From Saccoglossus kowalevskii (Eukaryota; Hemichordata; Enteropneusta; Harrimaniidae), in NCBI RefSeq assembly GCF_000003605.2, contig NW_003128712.1:1-15542 (forward strand): a DNA stretch of 15,542 nucleotides, in the 5' to 3' direction. The notes below the pieces were generated by a model. The model made no database searches. It saw nothing but the letters and a program-made list of their open reading frames with translations, and was not told the DNA's origin. Shown here in pieces: positions 1-11,735 of the stretch (position 1 is its first letter; the number at the start of each line of letters is the position of its first letter). The translations under genes were made by a program, and so were the position numbers.

Positions 1-66
1 GTCTCAATAGTTACCCAGACAGACCTCTATAACTTAGACATTTTTAGACTATTTTAGACATTTTTA
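1..66. repeat. Partial monomer at the left window edge
   Basis: The window opens inside a type E-like unit (GTCTCAATAGTTACCC) that lacks its palindrome. It carries the rare CCTCTATAACTTAG and AGACTATTTTAGAC variants. These private changes recur at 2758-2790 and mark the start of a large duplicate block. Confidence 0.9.
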
Positions 67-1065
67 GACGATATTATCGATAATATGGGAGAAAAACGAA
101 CTGTCCCAAAAGTTGTCCAGACAGACCTGTCTAACTTATACTTTTTTAGACATCGTTAGACAATATTATCGATAATATCGTAGAAAAACGAACTGTCGCA
201 ATAGTTACCCAGACAGACCTGTCTAGCTTAGACATTTTTTAGACTTTTTTAGACATTGTTAGACGATATTATCGATAATATCGGAGAAAAACGAACTGTC
301 CCCATAGTTGACCAGACAGACCTGTCTAACTTAGACATTTTTAGACTTTTTTAGACATATTTAGACGATATTATCGATAATATCGGAGAAAAACGAACTG
401 TCCCAATAGTTGTCCAGACAGACCTGTCTAATTTCGACATTTTTAGACTTTTTTAGACATTGTTAGACGATATTATCGATAATATCGGAGAAAAACGAAC
501 TGTCCCCATAGTTGCCCAGACAGACCTGTCTAACTTAGACATTTTTAGACTTTTTTAGACATTTTAGACGATATTATCGATAATATCGGAGAAAAACGAA
601 CTGTCCCAATAGTTGTCCAGACAGACCTGTCTAATTTCGATATTTTTAGACTTTTTCAGACATTGTTAGACGATATTATCGATAATATCTGAGAAAAACG
701 AACTGTCCCCATAGTTGCACAGACAGACCTGTCTAACTTGGACATTTTTAGACTTTTTTAGACATTTTAGACGATATTATCGATAATATCGTAGAAAAAC
801 GAACTGTCGCGATAGTTGCCCAGACAAACCTGTCTAACTTAGACATTTTTAGACTTTTTTAGACATTGTTTGACGATATTATCGATAATATCGGAGAAAA
901 ACGAACTGTCCCCATAGTTGCCCAGACAGACCTGTCTAATTTCGACATTTTTAGACTTTTTTAGACATTGTTAGACGATATTATCGATAATATCGGAGAA
1001 AAACGAACTGTCCCCATAGTTGACCAGACAGACCTGTCTAACTTAGACATTTTTAGACTTTTTTA
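1..1065. repeat. Duplicated block 1, left copy (~10 monomers)
   Basis: This segment matches 2742-3795 at an offset of about 2733 bases, roughly 27 monomers. Shared rare variants include CCTCTATAAC (24), the D unit with CTTATACTTT (136), AGACATATTTAGAC (356), CTTTTTCAGACATTG (652) and GTTGCACAGACAG (716). Up to about 780 the copies differ by a single T in one T-run. Beyond 790 the right copy is disturbed by a cluster of indels. Similarity falls back to ordinary monomer-level similarity near 1065. The left limit is hidden by the window edge. Confidence 0.9.
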
Positions 1066-1280
1066 GACATTTTAGACGATATTATCGATAACATCTGAGA
1101 AAAACGAACTGTCTCAATAGTTACCCAGACAGACCTGTCTAGCTTAGACATTTTTTAGATTTTTTTAGACATTTTTAGACGATATTATCGATAATATAGT
1201 AGAAAAACGAACTGTCGCGATAGTTGCCCAGACAAACCTGTCTAACTTAGACATTTTTAGACTTTTTTAGACGTTGTTTG

Positions 1281-2370
1281 ACGATATTATCGATAATATC
1301 GGAGAAAAACGAACTGTCCCCATAGTTGCCCAGACAGACCTGTCTAACTTAGACATTTTTAGACTTTTTTAGACATTTTAGACGATATTATCGATAATAT
1401 CGGAGAAAAACGAACTGTGCAAATAGTTGTCCAGACAGACCTGTCTAATTTCGACATTTTTAGACTTTTTTAGACATTGTTAGACGATATTATCGATAAT
1501 ATCGGAGAAAAACGAACTGTCCCCATAGTTGCCCAGACAGACCTGTCTAACTTAGACATTTTTAGACTTTTTTAGAAATTGTTAGACGATATTATCGATA
1601 ATATCGAAGAAAAACGAAATGTCCCAATAGTTGTCCAGACAGACCTGTCTAATTTCGACATTTTTAGACTTTTTTAGACATTGTTAGACGATATTATCGA
1701 TAATATCGGAGAAAAACGAACTGTCCCCATAGTTGCCCAGACAGACCTGTCTAACTTAGACATTTTTAGACTTTTTTTAGACATTTTAGACGATATTATC
1801 GATAATATCTGAGAAAAACGAACTGTCCCAATAGTTGTCCAGACAGACCTGTCTAATTTCGACATTTTTAGACTTTTTTAGACATTGTTAGACGATATTA
1901 TCGATAATATCGGAGAAAAACGAACTGTCCCCATAGTTGCCCAGACAGACCTGTCTAACTTAGACATTTTTAGACTTTTTTAGAAATTGTTAGACGATAT
2001 TATCGATAATATCGGAGAAAAACGAACTGTCCCCATAGTTGACCAGACAGACCTGTCTAACTTAGACATTTTTTTGACTTTTTTAGACATTTTTAGACGA
2101 TATTATCGATAATATCGGAGAAAAACGAACTGCCCCAAAAGTTGTCCAGACAGACCTGTCTAACTTAGACTTTTTTAGACATCGTCAGACGATATTATCG
2201 ATAATATCGTAGAAAAACAAACTGCCTCAATAGTTACCCGGACAGACCTGTCTAGCTTAGACATTTTTTAGACTTTTTTAGACATTGTTAGACGATATTA
2301 TCGATAATATCTGAGAAAAACGAACTGTCCCCATAGTTGCCCAGACAGACCTGTCTAACTTGGACATTTT
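1281..2370. repeat. Duplicated block 2, left copy (~11 monomers)
   Basis: This block matches 7051-8140 at a constant offset of 5770 bases, so there is no net indel over about 1.09 kb. Shared rare markers are GTGCAAATAG (1418), CGAAGAAAAACGAAATG (1605), AGAAATTGTTAG, CATTTTTTTGAC (about 2068), TGCCCCAAAAG (2131) and AAAAACAAACTGCCTC (about 2214). I see about four single-base differences between copies, including TCTGAG versus TCGGAG near 1808, ATCGTCAG near 2183 and ACCCGGAC near 2236. Left of 1281 the copies differ (ACGTTGTTTG versus ACATTGTTAG). Right of 2370 they differ in T-run length and monomer order. Confidence 0.92.
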
Positions 2371-2741
2371 TAGACTTTTTTTAGACATTTTAGACGATAT
2401 TATCGATAATACTGTAGAAAAACGAACTGTCGCGATAGTTGCCCAGACAAACCTGTCTAACTTAGACACTTTTAGACTTTTTTAGACATTGTTTGACGAT
2501 ATTATCGATAATATCGGAGACAACCGAACTGTCCCCATAGTTGCCCAGACAGACCTGTCTAGTTTCGACATTTTTAGACTTTTTTAGACATTGTTAGACG
2601 ATATTATCGATAATATCGGAGAAAAACGAACTGTCCCCATAGTTGCCCAGACAGACCTGTCTAACTTAGACATTTTTAGACTTTTTTTAGACATTTTAGA
2701 CGATATTATCGATAATACTGTAGAAAAACGAACTGTCGCGA

Positions 2742-3795
2742 TAGTTACCCAGACAGACCTCTATAACTTAGACATTTTTAGACTATTTTAGACATTTTTA
2801 GACGATATTATCGATAATATGGGAGAAAAACGAACTGTCCCAAAAGTTGTCCAGACAGACCTGTCTAACTTATACTTTTTAGACATCGTTAGACAATATT
2901 ATCGATAATATCGTAGAAAAACGAACTGTCGCAATAGTTACCCAGACAGACCTGTCTAGCTTAGACATTTTTTAGACTTTTTTAGACATTGTTAGACGAT
3001 ATTATCGATAATATCGGAGAAAAACGAACTGTCCCCATAGTTGACCAGACAGACCTGTCTAACTTAGACATTTTTAGACTTTTTTAGACATATTTAGACG
3101 ATATTATCGATAATATCGGAGAAAAACGAACTGTCCCAATAGTTGTCCAGACAGACCTGTCTAATTTCGACATTTTTAGACTTTTTTAGACATTGTTAGA
3201 CGATATTATCGATAATATCGGAGAAAAACGAACTGTCCCCATAGTTGCCCAGACAGACCTGTCTAACTTAGACATTTTTAGACTTTTTTAGACATTTTAG
3301 ACGATATTATCGATAATATCGGAGAAAAACGAACTGTCCCAATAGTTGTCCAGACAGACCTGTCTAATTTCGACATTTTTAGACTTTTTCAGACATTGTT
3401 AGACGATATTATCGATAATATCTGAGAAAAACGAACTGTCCCCATAGTTGCACAGACAGACCTGTCTAACTTGGACATTTTTAGACTTTTTTAGACATTT
3501 TAGACGATATTATCGATAATATCGTAGAAAACGAACTGTCGCGATAGTTGCCCAGACAAACCCTGTCTACTTAGACATTTTTAGACTTTTTAGACATTGT
3601 TTGACGATATTTATCGATAATATCGGAGAAAAACGAACTGTCCCCATAAGTTGCCCAGACAGACCTGTCTAATTTCGACATTTTAGACTTTTTAGACATT
3701 GTTAGACGATATATCGATATATCGGAGAAAAACGAAACTGTCCCCATAGTTGAACAGACAGACCTGTCTAACTTAGACATTTTTAGACTTTTTTA
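2742..3795. repeat. Duplicated block 1, right copy
   Basis: This is the second copy of 1-1065. Just before it the sequence reads GTCGCGATAG where the left copy has GTCTCAATAG, so a junction lies close to 2742. Monomer order and rare variants are preserved over about ten units. The last 230 bases of interest (3525-3755) carry many one-base indels absent from the left copy. The block ends where GTACCAATAGTTATCC replaces GTCTCAATAGTTACCC. Confidence 0.9.
3525..3755. other. Cluster of one-base indels, probable low-quality assembly
   Basis: Relative to the duplicate at 790-1020, this stretch has a lost A (GTAGAAAACG), an extra C and lost A (CAAACCCTGTCTACTTAG), shortened T-runs (ACTTTTTAGAC twice, ACATTTTAGAC once), an extra T (GATATTTATCG), an extra A (CATAAGTTG), paired losses in the palindrome (GATATATCGATATATC) and an extra A (CGAAACTG). 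That is about ten indels in 230 bases, while the other ~15 kb shows almost none outside T-runs. Homopolymer-biased indels resemble unpolished long-read consensus. A genuinely decayed patch is the alternative. Confidence 0.75.
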
Positions 3796-4349
3796 GACAT
3801 TTTTAGACGATATTATCGATAATATCGGAGAAAAACGAACTGTACCAATAGTTATCCAGACAGACCTGTCTAATTTCGACATTTTTAGATTTTTTAGACA
3901 TTGATAGACGATATTATCGATAATATCGGAGAAAAACGAACTGTTCCCATAGTTGCCCAGACAGACCTGTCTAACTTAGACATTTTTAGACTTTTTTAGA
4001 CATTGTTAGACGATATTATCGACAATATCGGAGAAAAACGAACTGTCCCCATAGTTGACCAGACAGACCTGTCTAACTTAGACATTTTTAGACTTTTTTA
4101 GACATTTTTAGACGATATTATCGATAATATCGGAGAAAAACGAACTGTCCCAATAGTTGTCCAGACAGACCTGTCTAATTTCGACATTTTTAGACTTTTT
4201 TAGACATTGTTAGACGATATTATCGATAACATCGGAGAAAAACGAACTGTCCCCATAGTTGCCCAGACAGACCTGTCTAACTTAGACATTTTTAGACTTT
4301 TTTAGACATTTTAGACGATATTATCGATAATATCGTAGAAAAACGAACT

Positions 4350-5065
4350 GTCGCGATAGTTGCCCAGACAAACCTGTCTAACTTAGACATTTTTAGACTT
4401 TTTTAGACATTGTTTGACGATATTATCGATAATATCGGAGAAAAACGAACTGTCCCCATAGTTGCCCAGACAGACCTGTCTAATTTCGACATTTTTAGAC
4501 TTTTTTAGACATTGTTAGACGATATTATCGATAATATCGGAGAAAAACGAACTGTCGCGATAGTTGCCCAGACAAACCTGTCTAACTTAGACATTTTTAG
4601 ACTTTTTTAGACATTGTTTGACGATATTATCGATAATATCGGAGAAAAACGAACTGTCCCCATAGTTGCCCAGACAGACCTGTCTAATTTCGACATTTTT
4701 AGACTTTTTTAGACATTGTTAGACGATATTATCGATAATATCGGAGAAAAACGAACTGTCCCCATAGTTGACCAGACAGACCTGTCTAACTTAGACATTT
4801 TTAGACTTTTTTTAGACATTTTTAGACGATATTATCGATAATATCGTAGAAAAACGAACTGTCGCGATAGTTGCCCAGACAAACCTGTCTAACTTAGACA
4901 TTTTTAGACTTTTTTAGACATTGTTTGACGATATTATCGATAATATCGGAGAAAAACGAACTGTCCCCATAGTTGCCCAGACAGACCTGTCTAATTTCGA
5001 CATTTTTAGACTTTTTTAGACATTGTTAGACGATATTATCGATAATATCGTAGAAAAACGAACTG
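4350..5065. repeat. F-B and F-B-C higher-order units
   Basis: GTCGCGATAG, the type F marker, falls at 4350, 4554, 4861 and 5065, spacings of 204, 307 and 204 bases. Each of the first three F units (CAGACAAACC, ending GTTTGACG) is followed by a unit with AATTTCGAC. In the second repeat a type C unit (TTGACC) is added. The unit at 5065 keeps the F marker but reads CAGACAGACC and does not end in GTTTGACG, so it is an F/A mosaic. The same F-B-C order appears near 806-1060 and 3540-3780. Confidence 0.82.
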
Positions 5066-7050
5066 TCGCGATAGTTGCCCAGACAGACCTGTCTAACTTA
5101 GACATTTTTAGACTTTTTTAGACATTTTGAGACGATATTATCGATAATATAGGAGAAAAACGAACTGTCCCCATAGTTGCCCAGACAGACCTGTCTAACT
5201 TAGACATTTTTAGACTTTTTTAGACATTGTTAGACGATATTATCGATAATATCGGAGAAAAACGAACTGTCCCAAAAGTTGTCCAGACAGACCTGTCTAA
5301 CTTAGACTTTTTTAGACATCGTTAGACAATATTATCGATAATATCGTAGAAAAACGAACTGTCTCAATAGTTACCCAGACAGACCTGTCTAGCTTAGACA
5401 TTTTTTAGACTTTTTTAGACATTGTTAGACGATATTATCGATAATATCGGAGAAAAACGAACTGTCCCCATAGTTGACCAGACAGACCTGTCTAACGTAG
5501 ACATTTTTAGACTTTTTTAGACATTTTTAGACGATATTATCGATAATATCGGAGAAAAACGAACTGTCCCAATAGTTGCCCAGACAGACCTGTCTAACTT
5601 AGACATTTTTAGACTTTTTTAGACATTTTAGACGATATTATCGATAATATCGGAGAAAAACGAACTGTCTCAATAGTTGTCCAGACAGACCTGTCTAATT
5701 TCGACATTTTTAGACTTTTTTAGACATTGTTAGACGATATTATCGATAATATCGGAGAAAAACGAACTGTCCCCATAGTTGCCCAGACAGACCTGTCTAA
5801 CTTAGACATTTTTAGACTTTTTTAGAAATTGTCAGACGATATTATCGATAATATCGGAGAAAAACGAACTGTCCCCATAGTTGACCAGACAGACCTGTCT
5901 AACTTAGACATTTTTTTGACTGTTTTAGACATTTTTAGACGATATTATCGATAATATCGGAGAAAAACGAACTGTCCCAAAAGTTGTCCAGACAGACCTG
6001 TCTAACTTAGACATTTTTAGACTTTTTTAGACATTTTAGACGATATTATCGATAATATCGGAGAAAAACGAACTGTGCAAATAGTTGTCCAGACAGACCT
6101 GTCTAATTTCGACATTTTTAGACTTTTTTAGACATTGTTAGACGATATTATCGATAATATCGGAGAAAAACGAACTGTCCCCATAGTTGCCCAGACAGAC
6201 CTGTCTAACTTAGACATTTTTAGACTTTTTTAGACATTGTTAGACGATATTATCGATAATATCGGAGAAAAACGAACTGTCCCCATAGTTGCCCAGACAG
6301 ACCTGTCTAATTTCGACATTTTTAGACTTTTTTAGACATTGTTAGACGATATTATCGATAATATCGGAGAAAAACGAACTGTCCCCATAGTTGCCCAGAC
6401 AGACCTGTCTAACTTAGACATTTTTAGACTTTTTTAGACATTTTAGACGATATTATCGATAATATCTGAGAAAAACGAACTGTCTCAATAGTTACCCAGA
6501 CAGACCTGTCTAGCTTAGACATTTTTTAGGCTTTTTTAGACATTTTTAGACGATATTATCGAAAAATATCGGAGAAAAACGAACTGTCCCAAAAGTTGTC
6601 CAGACAGACCTGTCTAACTTAGACTTTTTTAGACATCGTTAGACGATATTATCGATAATATCGTAGAAAAACGAACTGCCTCAATAGTTACCCAGACAGA
6701 CCTGTCTAGCTTAGACATTTTTTAGACTTTTTTAGACATTGTTAGACGATATTATCGATAATATCTGAGAAAAACGAACTGTCCCCATAGTTGCCCAGAC
6801 AGACCTGTCTAACTTGGACATTTTTAGACTTTTTTAGACATTTTAGACGATATTATCGATAATATCGTAGAAAAACGAACTGTCGCGATAGTTGCCCAGA
6901 CAAACCTGTCTAACTTAGACATTTTTAGACTTTTTTAGACATTGTTTGACGATATTATCGATAATATCGGAGAAAAACGAACTGTTCCCATAGTTGCCCA
7001 AACAGACCTGTCAAATTTCGACATTTTTAGACTTTTTTAGACATTGTTAG

Positions 7051-8140
7051 ACGATATTATCGATAATATCGGAGAAAAACGAACTGTCCCCATAGTTGCC
7101 CAGACAGACCTGTCTAACTTAGACATTTTTAGACTTTTTTAGACATTTTAGACGATATTATCGATAATATCGGAGAAAAACGAACTGTGCAAATAGTTGT
7201 CCAGACAGACCTGTCTAATTTCGACATTTTTAGACTTTTTTAGACATTGTTAGACGATATTATCGATAATATCGGAGAAAAACGAACTGTCCCCATAGTT
7301 GCCCAGACAGACCTGTCTAACTTAGACATTTTTAGACTTTTTTAGAAATTGTTAGACGATATTATCGATAATATCGAAGAAAAACGAAATGTCCCAATAG
7401 TTGTCCAGACAGACCTGTCTAATTTCGACATTTTTAGACTTTTTTAGACATTGTTAGACGATATTATCGATAATATCGGAGAAAAACGAACTGTCCCCAT
7501 AGTTGCCCAGACAGACCTGTCTAACTTAGACATTTTTAGACTTTTTTTAGATATTTTAGACGATATTATCGATAATATCGGAGAAAAACGAACTGTCCCA
7601 ATAGTTGTCCAGACAGACCTGTCTAATTTCGACATTTTTAGACTTTTTTAGACATTGTTAGACGATATTATCGATAATATCGGAGAAAAACGAACTGTCC
7701 CCATAGTTGCCCAGACAGACCTGTCTAACTTAGACATTTTTAGACTTTTTTAGAAATTGTTAGACGATATTATCGATAATATCGGAGAAAAACGAACTGT
7801 CCCCATAGTTGACCAGACAGACCTGTCTAACTTAGACATTTTTTTGACTTTTTTAGACATTTTTAGACGATATTATCGATAATATCGGAGAAAAACGAAC
7901 TGCCCCAAAAGTTGTCCAGACAGACCTGTCTAACTTAGACTTTTTTAGACATCGTTAGACGATATTATCGATAATATCGTAGAAAAACAAACTGCCTCAA
8001 TAGTTACCCAGACAGACCTGTCTAGCTTAGACATTTTTTAGACTTTTTTAGACATTGTTAGACGATATTATCGATAATATCTGAGAAAAACGAACTGTCC
8101 CCATAGTTGCCCAGACAGACCTGTCTAACTTGGACATTTT
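7051..8140. repeat. Duplicated block 2, right copy
   Basis: This is the collinear copy of 1281-2370, 5770 bases downstream, with the same succession of types and rare variants and about four substitutions. After 8140 the T-run is TTTTTTAGAC and homotypic A, B and C units follow, whereas the left copy passes into a TCGCGATAG unit. Confidence 0.92.
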
Positions 8141-8849
8141 TTAGACTTTTTTAGACATTGTTAGACGATATTATCGATAATATCGGAGAAAAACGAACTG
8201 TCCCCATAGTTGCCCAGACAGACCTGTCTAATTTCGACATTTTTAGACTTTTTTAGACATTGTTAGACGATATTATCGATAATATCGGAGAAAAACGAAC
8301 TGTCCCCATAGTTGACCAGACAGACCTGTCTAACTTAGACATTTTTAGACTTTTTTAGACATTGTTAGACGATATTATCGACAATATCGGAGAAAAACGA
8401 ACTGTCCCCATAGTTGCCCAGACAGACCTGTCTAATTTCGACATTTTTAGACTTTTTTAGACATTTTAGACGATATTATCGATAATATCGTAGAAAAACG
8501 AACTGTCTCAATAGTTACCCAGACAGACCTGTATAACTTCGACATTTTTAGACTTTTTTAGACATTGTTAGACGATATTATCGATAATATCGTAGAAAAA
8601 CGAACTGTCCCCATAGTTGCCCAGACAGACCTGTCTAGCTCAGACATTTTTTAGACTTTTTTAGACATTGTTAGACGATATTATCGATAATATCTGAGAA
8701 CAACGAACTGTCCCCATAGTTGCCCAGACAGACCTGTCTAACTTAGACATTTTTAGACTTTTTTAGACATTGTTAGACGATATTATCGAGGAATATCGGA
8801 GAAAAACGAACTGTCCCCATAGTTGCCCAGACAAACCAGTCTAACATAG

Positions 8850-9283
8850 ACATTTTTAGACTTTTTTAGACATTGTTAGACGATATTATTGATAATATCG
8901 GAGAAAAACGAACTGTCCCAATAGTTGTCCAGACAGACCTGTCTAACTTAGACATTTTTAGACTTTTTTTAGACATTTTTAGACGATATTATCGATAATA
9001 TCGGAGAAAAACGAACTGTCCCAATAGTTGTCCAGACAGACCTGTCTAATTTCGACATTTTTAGACTTTTTTAGACATTGTTAGACGATATTATCGATAA
9101 TATCGGAGAAAAACGAACTGTCCCCATAGTTGCCCAGACAGACCTGTCTAACTTAGACATTTTTAGACTTTTTTAGACATTGTTAGACGATATTATCGAT
9201 AATATCGGAGAAAACCGAACTGTCCCCATAGTTGACCAGACAGACCTGTCTAACTTAGACATTTTTAGACTTTTTTAGACATT
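8850..9283. repeat. Duplicated block 3, left copy
   Basis: This block matches 9974-10397. The shared diagnostic is a palindrome with a C-to-T change (TATTGATAATATC at 8888), followed by the same order of units: CCCAATAGTTGTCC with ATTTTTTTAGAC-type spacing, then AATTTCGAC, then type A, then type C. The offset is 1124 bases up to the type A unit and 1114 after it, because the right copy has lost exactly 10 bp. A few substitutions separate the copies (AAAACCGAAC at about 9211; TTGTCC versus TTGCCC). Confidence 0.85.
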
Positions 9284-9973
9284 GTTACACGATATTATCG
9301 ATAATATCGGAGAAAAACGAACTGTCCCCATAGTTGACCAGACAGACCTGTCTAACTTAGACATTTTTAGACTTTTTTAGACATTGTTAGACGATATTAT
9401 CGATAATATCGAAGAAAAACGAAATGTCCCAATAGTTGTCCAGACAGACCTGTCTAATTTCGACATTTTTAGACTTTTTTAGACATCGTTAGACGATATT
9501 ATCGATAATATCGTAGAAAAACGAACAGCCTCAATAGTTACCCAGACAGACCTGTCTAACTTAGACATTTTGTAGACTTTTTTAGACATTGTTAGACGAT
9601 ATTATCGATAATATCTGAGAAAAACGAACTGTCCCCATAGTTGCCCAGACAGACCTGTCTAACTTACACATTTTTAGACTTTTTTAGACATTTTTAGACG
9701 ATATTATCGATAATATCGGAGAAAAACGAACTGTCCCAATTGTTGTCCAGACAGACCTGTCTAACTTAGATATTTTTAGACTTTTTTAGACATTTTTAGA
9801 CGATATTATCGATAATATCGGAGAAAAACGAACTGTCGCGATAGTTGCCCAGACAAACCTGTCTAACTTAGACATTTTTAAACTTTTTTAGACATTTTTA
9901 GACGATATTATCGATAATATCTGAGAAAAACGAACTGCCCCCATAGTTGCCCAGACAGACCTGTCTAACTTAG

Positions 9974-10397
9974 ACATTTTTAGACTTTTTTAGACATTGT
10001 TAGACGATATTATTGATAATATCGGAGAAAAACGAACTGTCCCAATAGTTGTCCAGACAGACCTGTCTAACTTAGACATTTTTAGACTTTTTTTAGACAT
10101 TTTTAGACGATATTATCGATAATATCGGAGAAAAACGAACTGTCCCAATAGTTGCCCAGACAGACCTGTCTAATTTCGACATTTTTAGACTTTTTTAGAC
10201 ATTGTTAGACGATATTATCGATAATATCGGAGAAAAACGAACTGTCCCCATAGTTGCCCAGACAGACCTGTCTAACTTAGACATTTTTAGACATTGTTAG
10301 ACGATATTATCGATAATATCGGAGAAAAACGAACTGTCCCCATAGTTGACCAGACAGACCTGTCTAACTTAGACATTTTTAGACTTTTTTAGACATT
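9974..10397. repeat. Duplicated block 3, right copy, with a 10-bp loss
   Basis: This is the second copy of 8850-9283, again carrying TATTGATAATATC (10011). Its fourth unit (10208-10299) is 92 bp instead of 102 bp because one AGACTTTTTT rung is missing. The copies part at ATTGTTACAC versus ATTTGTAGAC. Confidence 0.85.
10208..10299. repeat. 92-bp monomer lacking exactly one 10-bp rung
   Basis: AGAC at 10279 is followed directly by AGAC at 10289 and the ATTGTT rung; the TTTTTT rung is absent. The duplicate unit at about 9083-9185 keeps it. The type is otherwise A, not D, so this loss is independent of the one that defines the D class. Confidence 0.88.
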
Positions 10398-10936
10398 TGT
10401 AGACGATATTATCGATAATATCGGAGAAAAACGAACTGTCCCAAAAGTTGTCCAGACAGACCTGTCTAACTTAGACTTTTTTAGACATCGTTAGACGATA
10501 TTATCGATAATATCGTAGAAAAACGAACTGTCTCAATAGTTACCCAGACAGACCTGTCTAACTTAGACATTTTTAGACTTTTTTAGACATTGTTAGACGA
10601 TATTATCGATAATATCGGAGAAAAACGAACTGTCCCCATAGTTGACCAGACAAACCTGTCTAACTTAGACATTTTTAGACTTTTTAGACATTGTTAGACG
10701 ATATTATCGATAATATCGAAGAAAAACGAAATGTCCCAATAGTTGTCCAGACAGACCTGTCTAATTTCGACATTTTTAGACTTTTTTAGACATTGTTAGA
10801 CGATATTATCGATAATATCGGAGAAAAACGAACTGTCCCCATAGTTGACCAGACAGACCTGTCTAACTTAGACATTTTTAGACTTTTTTAGACATTTTTA
10901 GACGATATTATCGATAATATCGGAGAAAAACGAACT

Positions 10937-11735
10937 GTCTCAAAAGTTGTCCAGACAGACCTGTCTAACTTAGACTTTTTTAGACATCGTTAGACGATAT
11001 TATCGATAATATCGTAGAAAAACGAACAGTCTCAATAGTTACCCAGACAGACCTGTCTAGCTTAGACATTTTTTAGACTTTTTTAGACATTGTTAGACGA
11101 TATTATCGATAATATCTGAGAAAAACGAACTGTCCCCATAGTCGCCCAGACAGACCTGTCTAACTTAGACATTTTTAGACTTTTTTAGACATTTTGAGAC
11201 GATATTATCGATAATATCGGAGAAAAACGAACTGTCCCAATTGTTGCCCAGACAAACCTGTCTAACTTAGACATTTTTAGACTTTTTTAGACATTTTTAG
11301 ACGATATTATCGATAATATCGGAGAAAAACGAACTGTCCCAAAAGTTGTCCAGACAGACCTGTCTAACTTAGACATTTTTTAGACATTTTTAGACGATAT
11401 TATCGATAATATCGTAGAAAAACGAACCGTCTCAATAGTTACCCAGACAGACCTGTCTAGCTTAGACATTTTTTAGACTTTTTTAGACATTGTTAGACGA
11501 TATTATCGATAATATCTGAGAAAAACGAACTGTCCCCATAGTTGCCCAGACAGACCTGTCTAACTTAGACATTTTTAGACTTTTTTAGACATTTTGAGAC
11601 GATATTATCGATAATATCGGAGAAAAACGAACTGTCCCAATTGTTGTCCAGACAGACCTGTCTAACTTAGACATTTTTAGACTTTTTTAGACATTTTTAG
11701 ACGATATTATCGATAATATCGGAGAAAACCGAACT
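10937..11735. repeat. ~400-bp tetramer repeated in tandem twice
   Basis: The order D, E, a type A unit with ACATTTTGAGAC, then a CCCAATTGTTG unit occurs from 10937 and again from 11336. Matching landmarks are the E starts (11029 and 11429) and ATTTTGAGAC (11191 and 11591), both 400 bases apart. Differences are few: GTCGCCC versus GTTGCCC, TTGCCCAGACAAACC versus TTGTCCAGACAGACC, and a rearranged T-ladder in the second D unit. Confidence 0.85.

Larger units (their letters stand above)
8141..10436. repeat. Stretch without the D-E dimer
   Basis: For about 2.3 kb no CCCAAAAG unit occurs, although elsewhere a D unit usually appears every 0.3 to 2.4 kb. A, B and C types dominate, with isolated E-like or D-tail pieces (CTCAATAG at about 8508, ATCGTTAG at about 9485). 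Several of the broken palindrome cores (8381, 8788, 8888, 10012) fall here. No other feature is seen. Confidence 0.7.

Noticed and set aside
1674-2791. Open reading frames of 63-69 codons on both strands (1674-1865, 2278-2469, 2591-2791, and others at 3571-3780, 7444-7635, 7451-7651)
   Set aside because: They are the satellite read in translation. A 102-bp unit is 34 codons, so the frame persists from unit to unit. On the plus strand a TAG in the T-ladder normally stops each unit, and a single extra T in the T-run near 2681 or 7541 lets a frame cross two units. Both strands are open at once, similar frames recur at the duplicated blocks, and there is no ribosome site or unique sequence.
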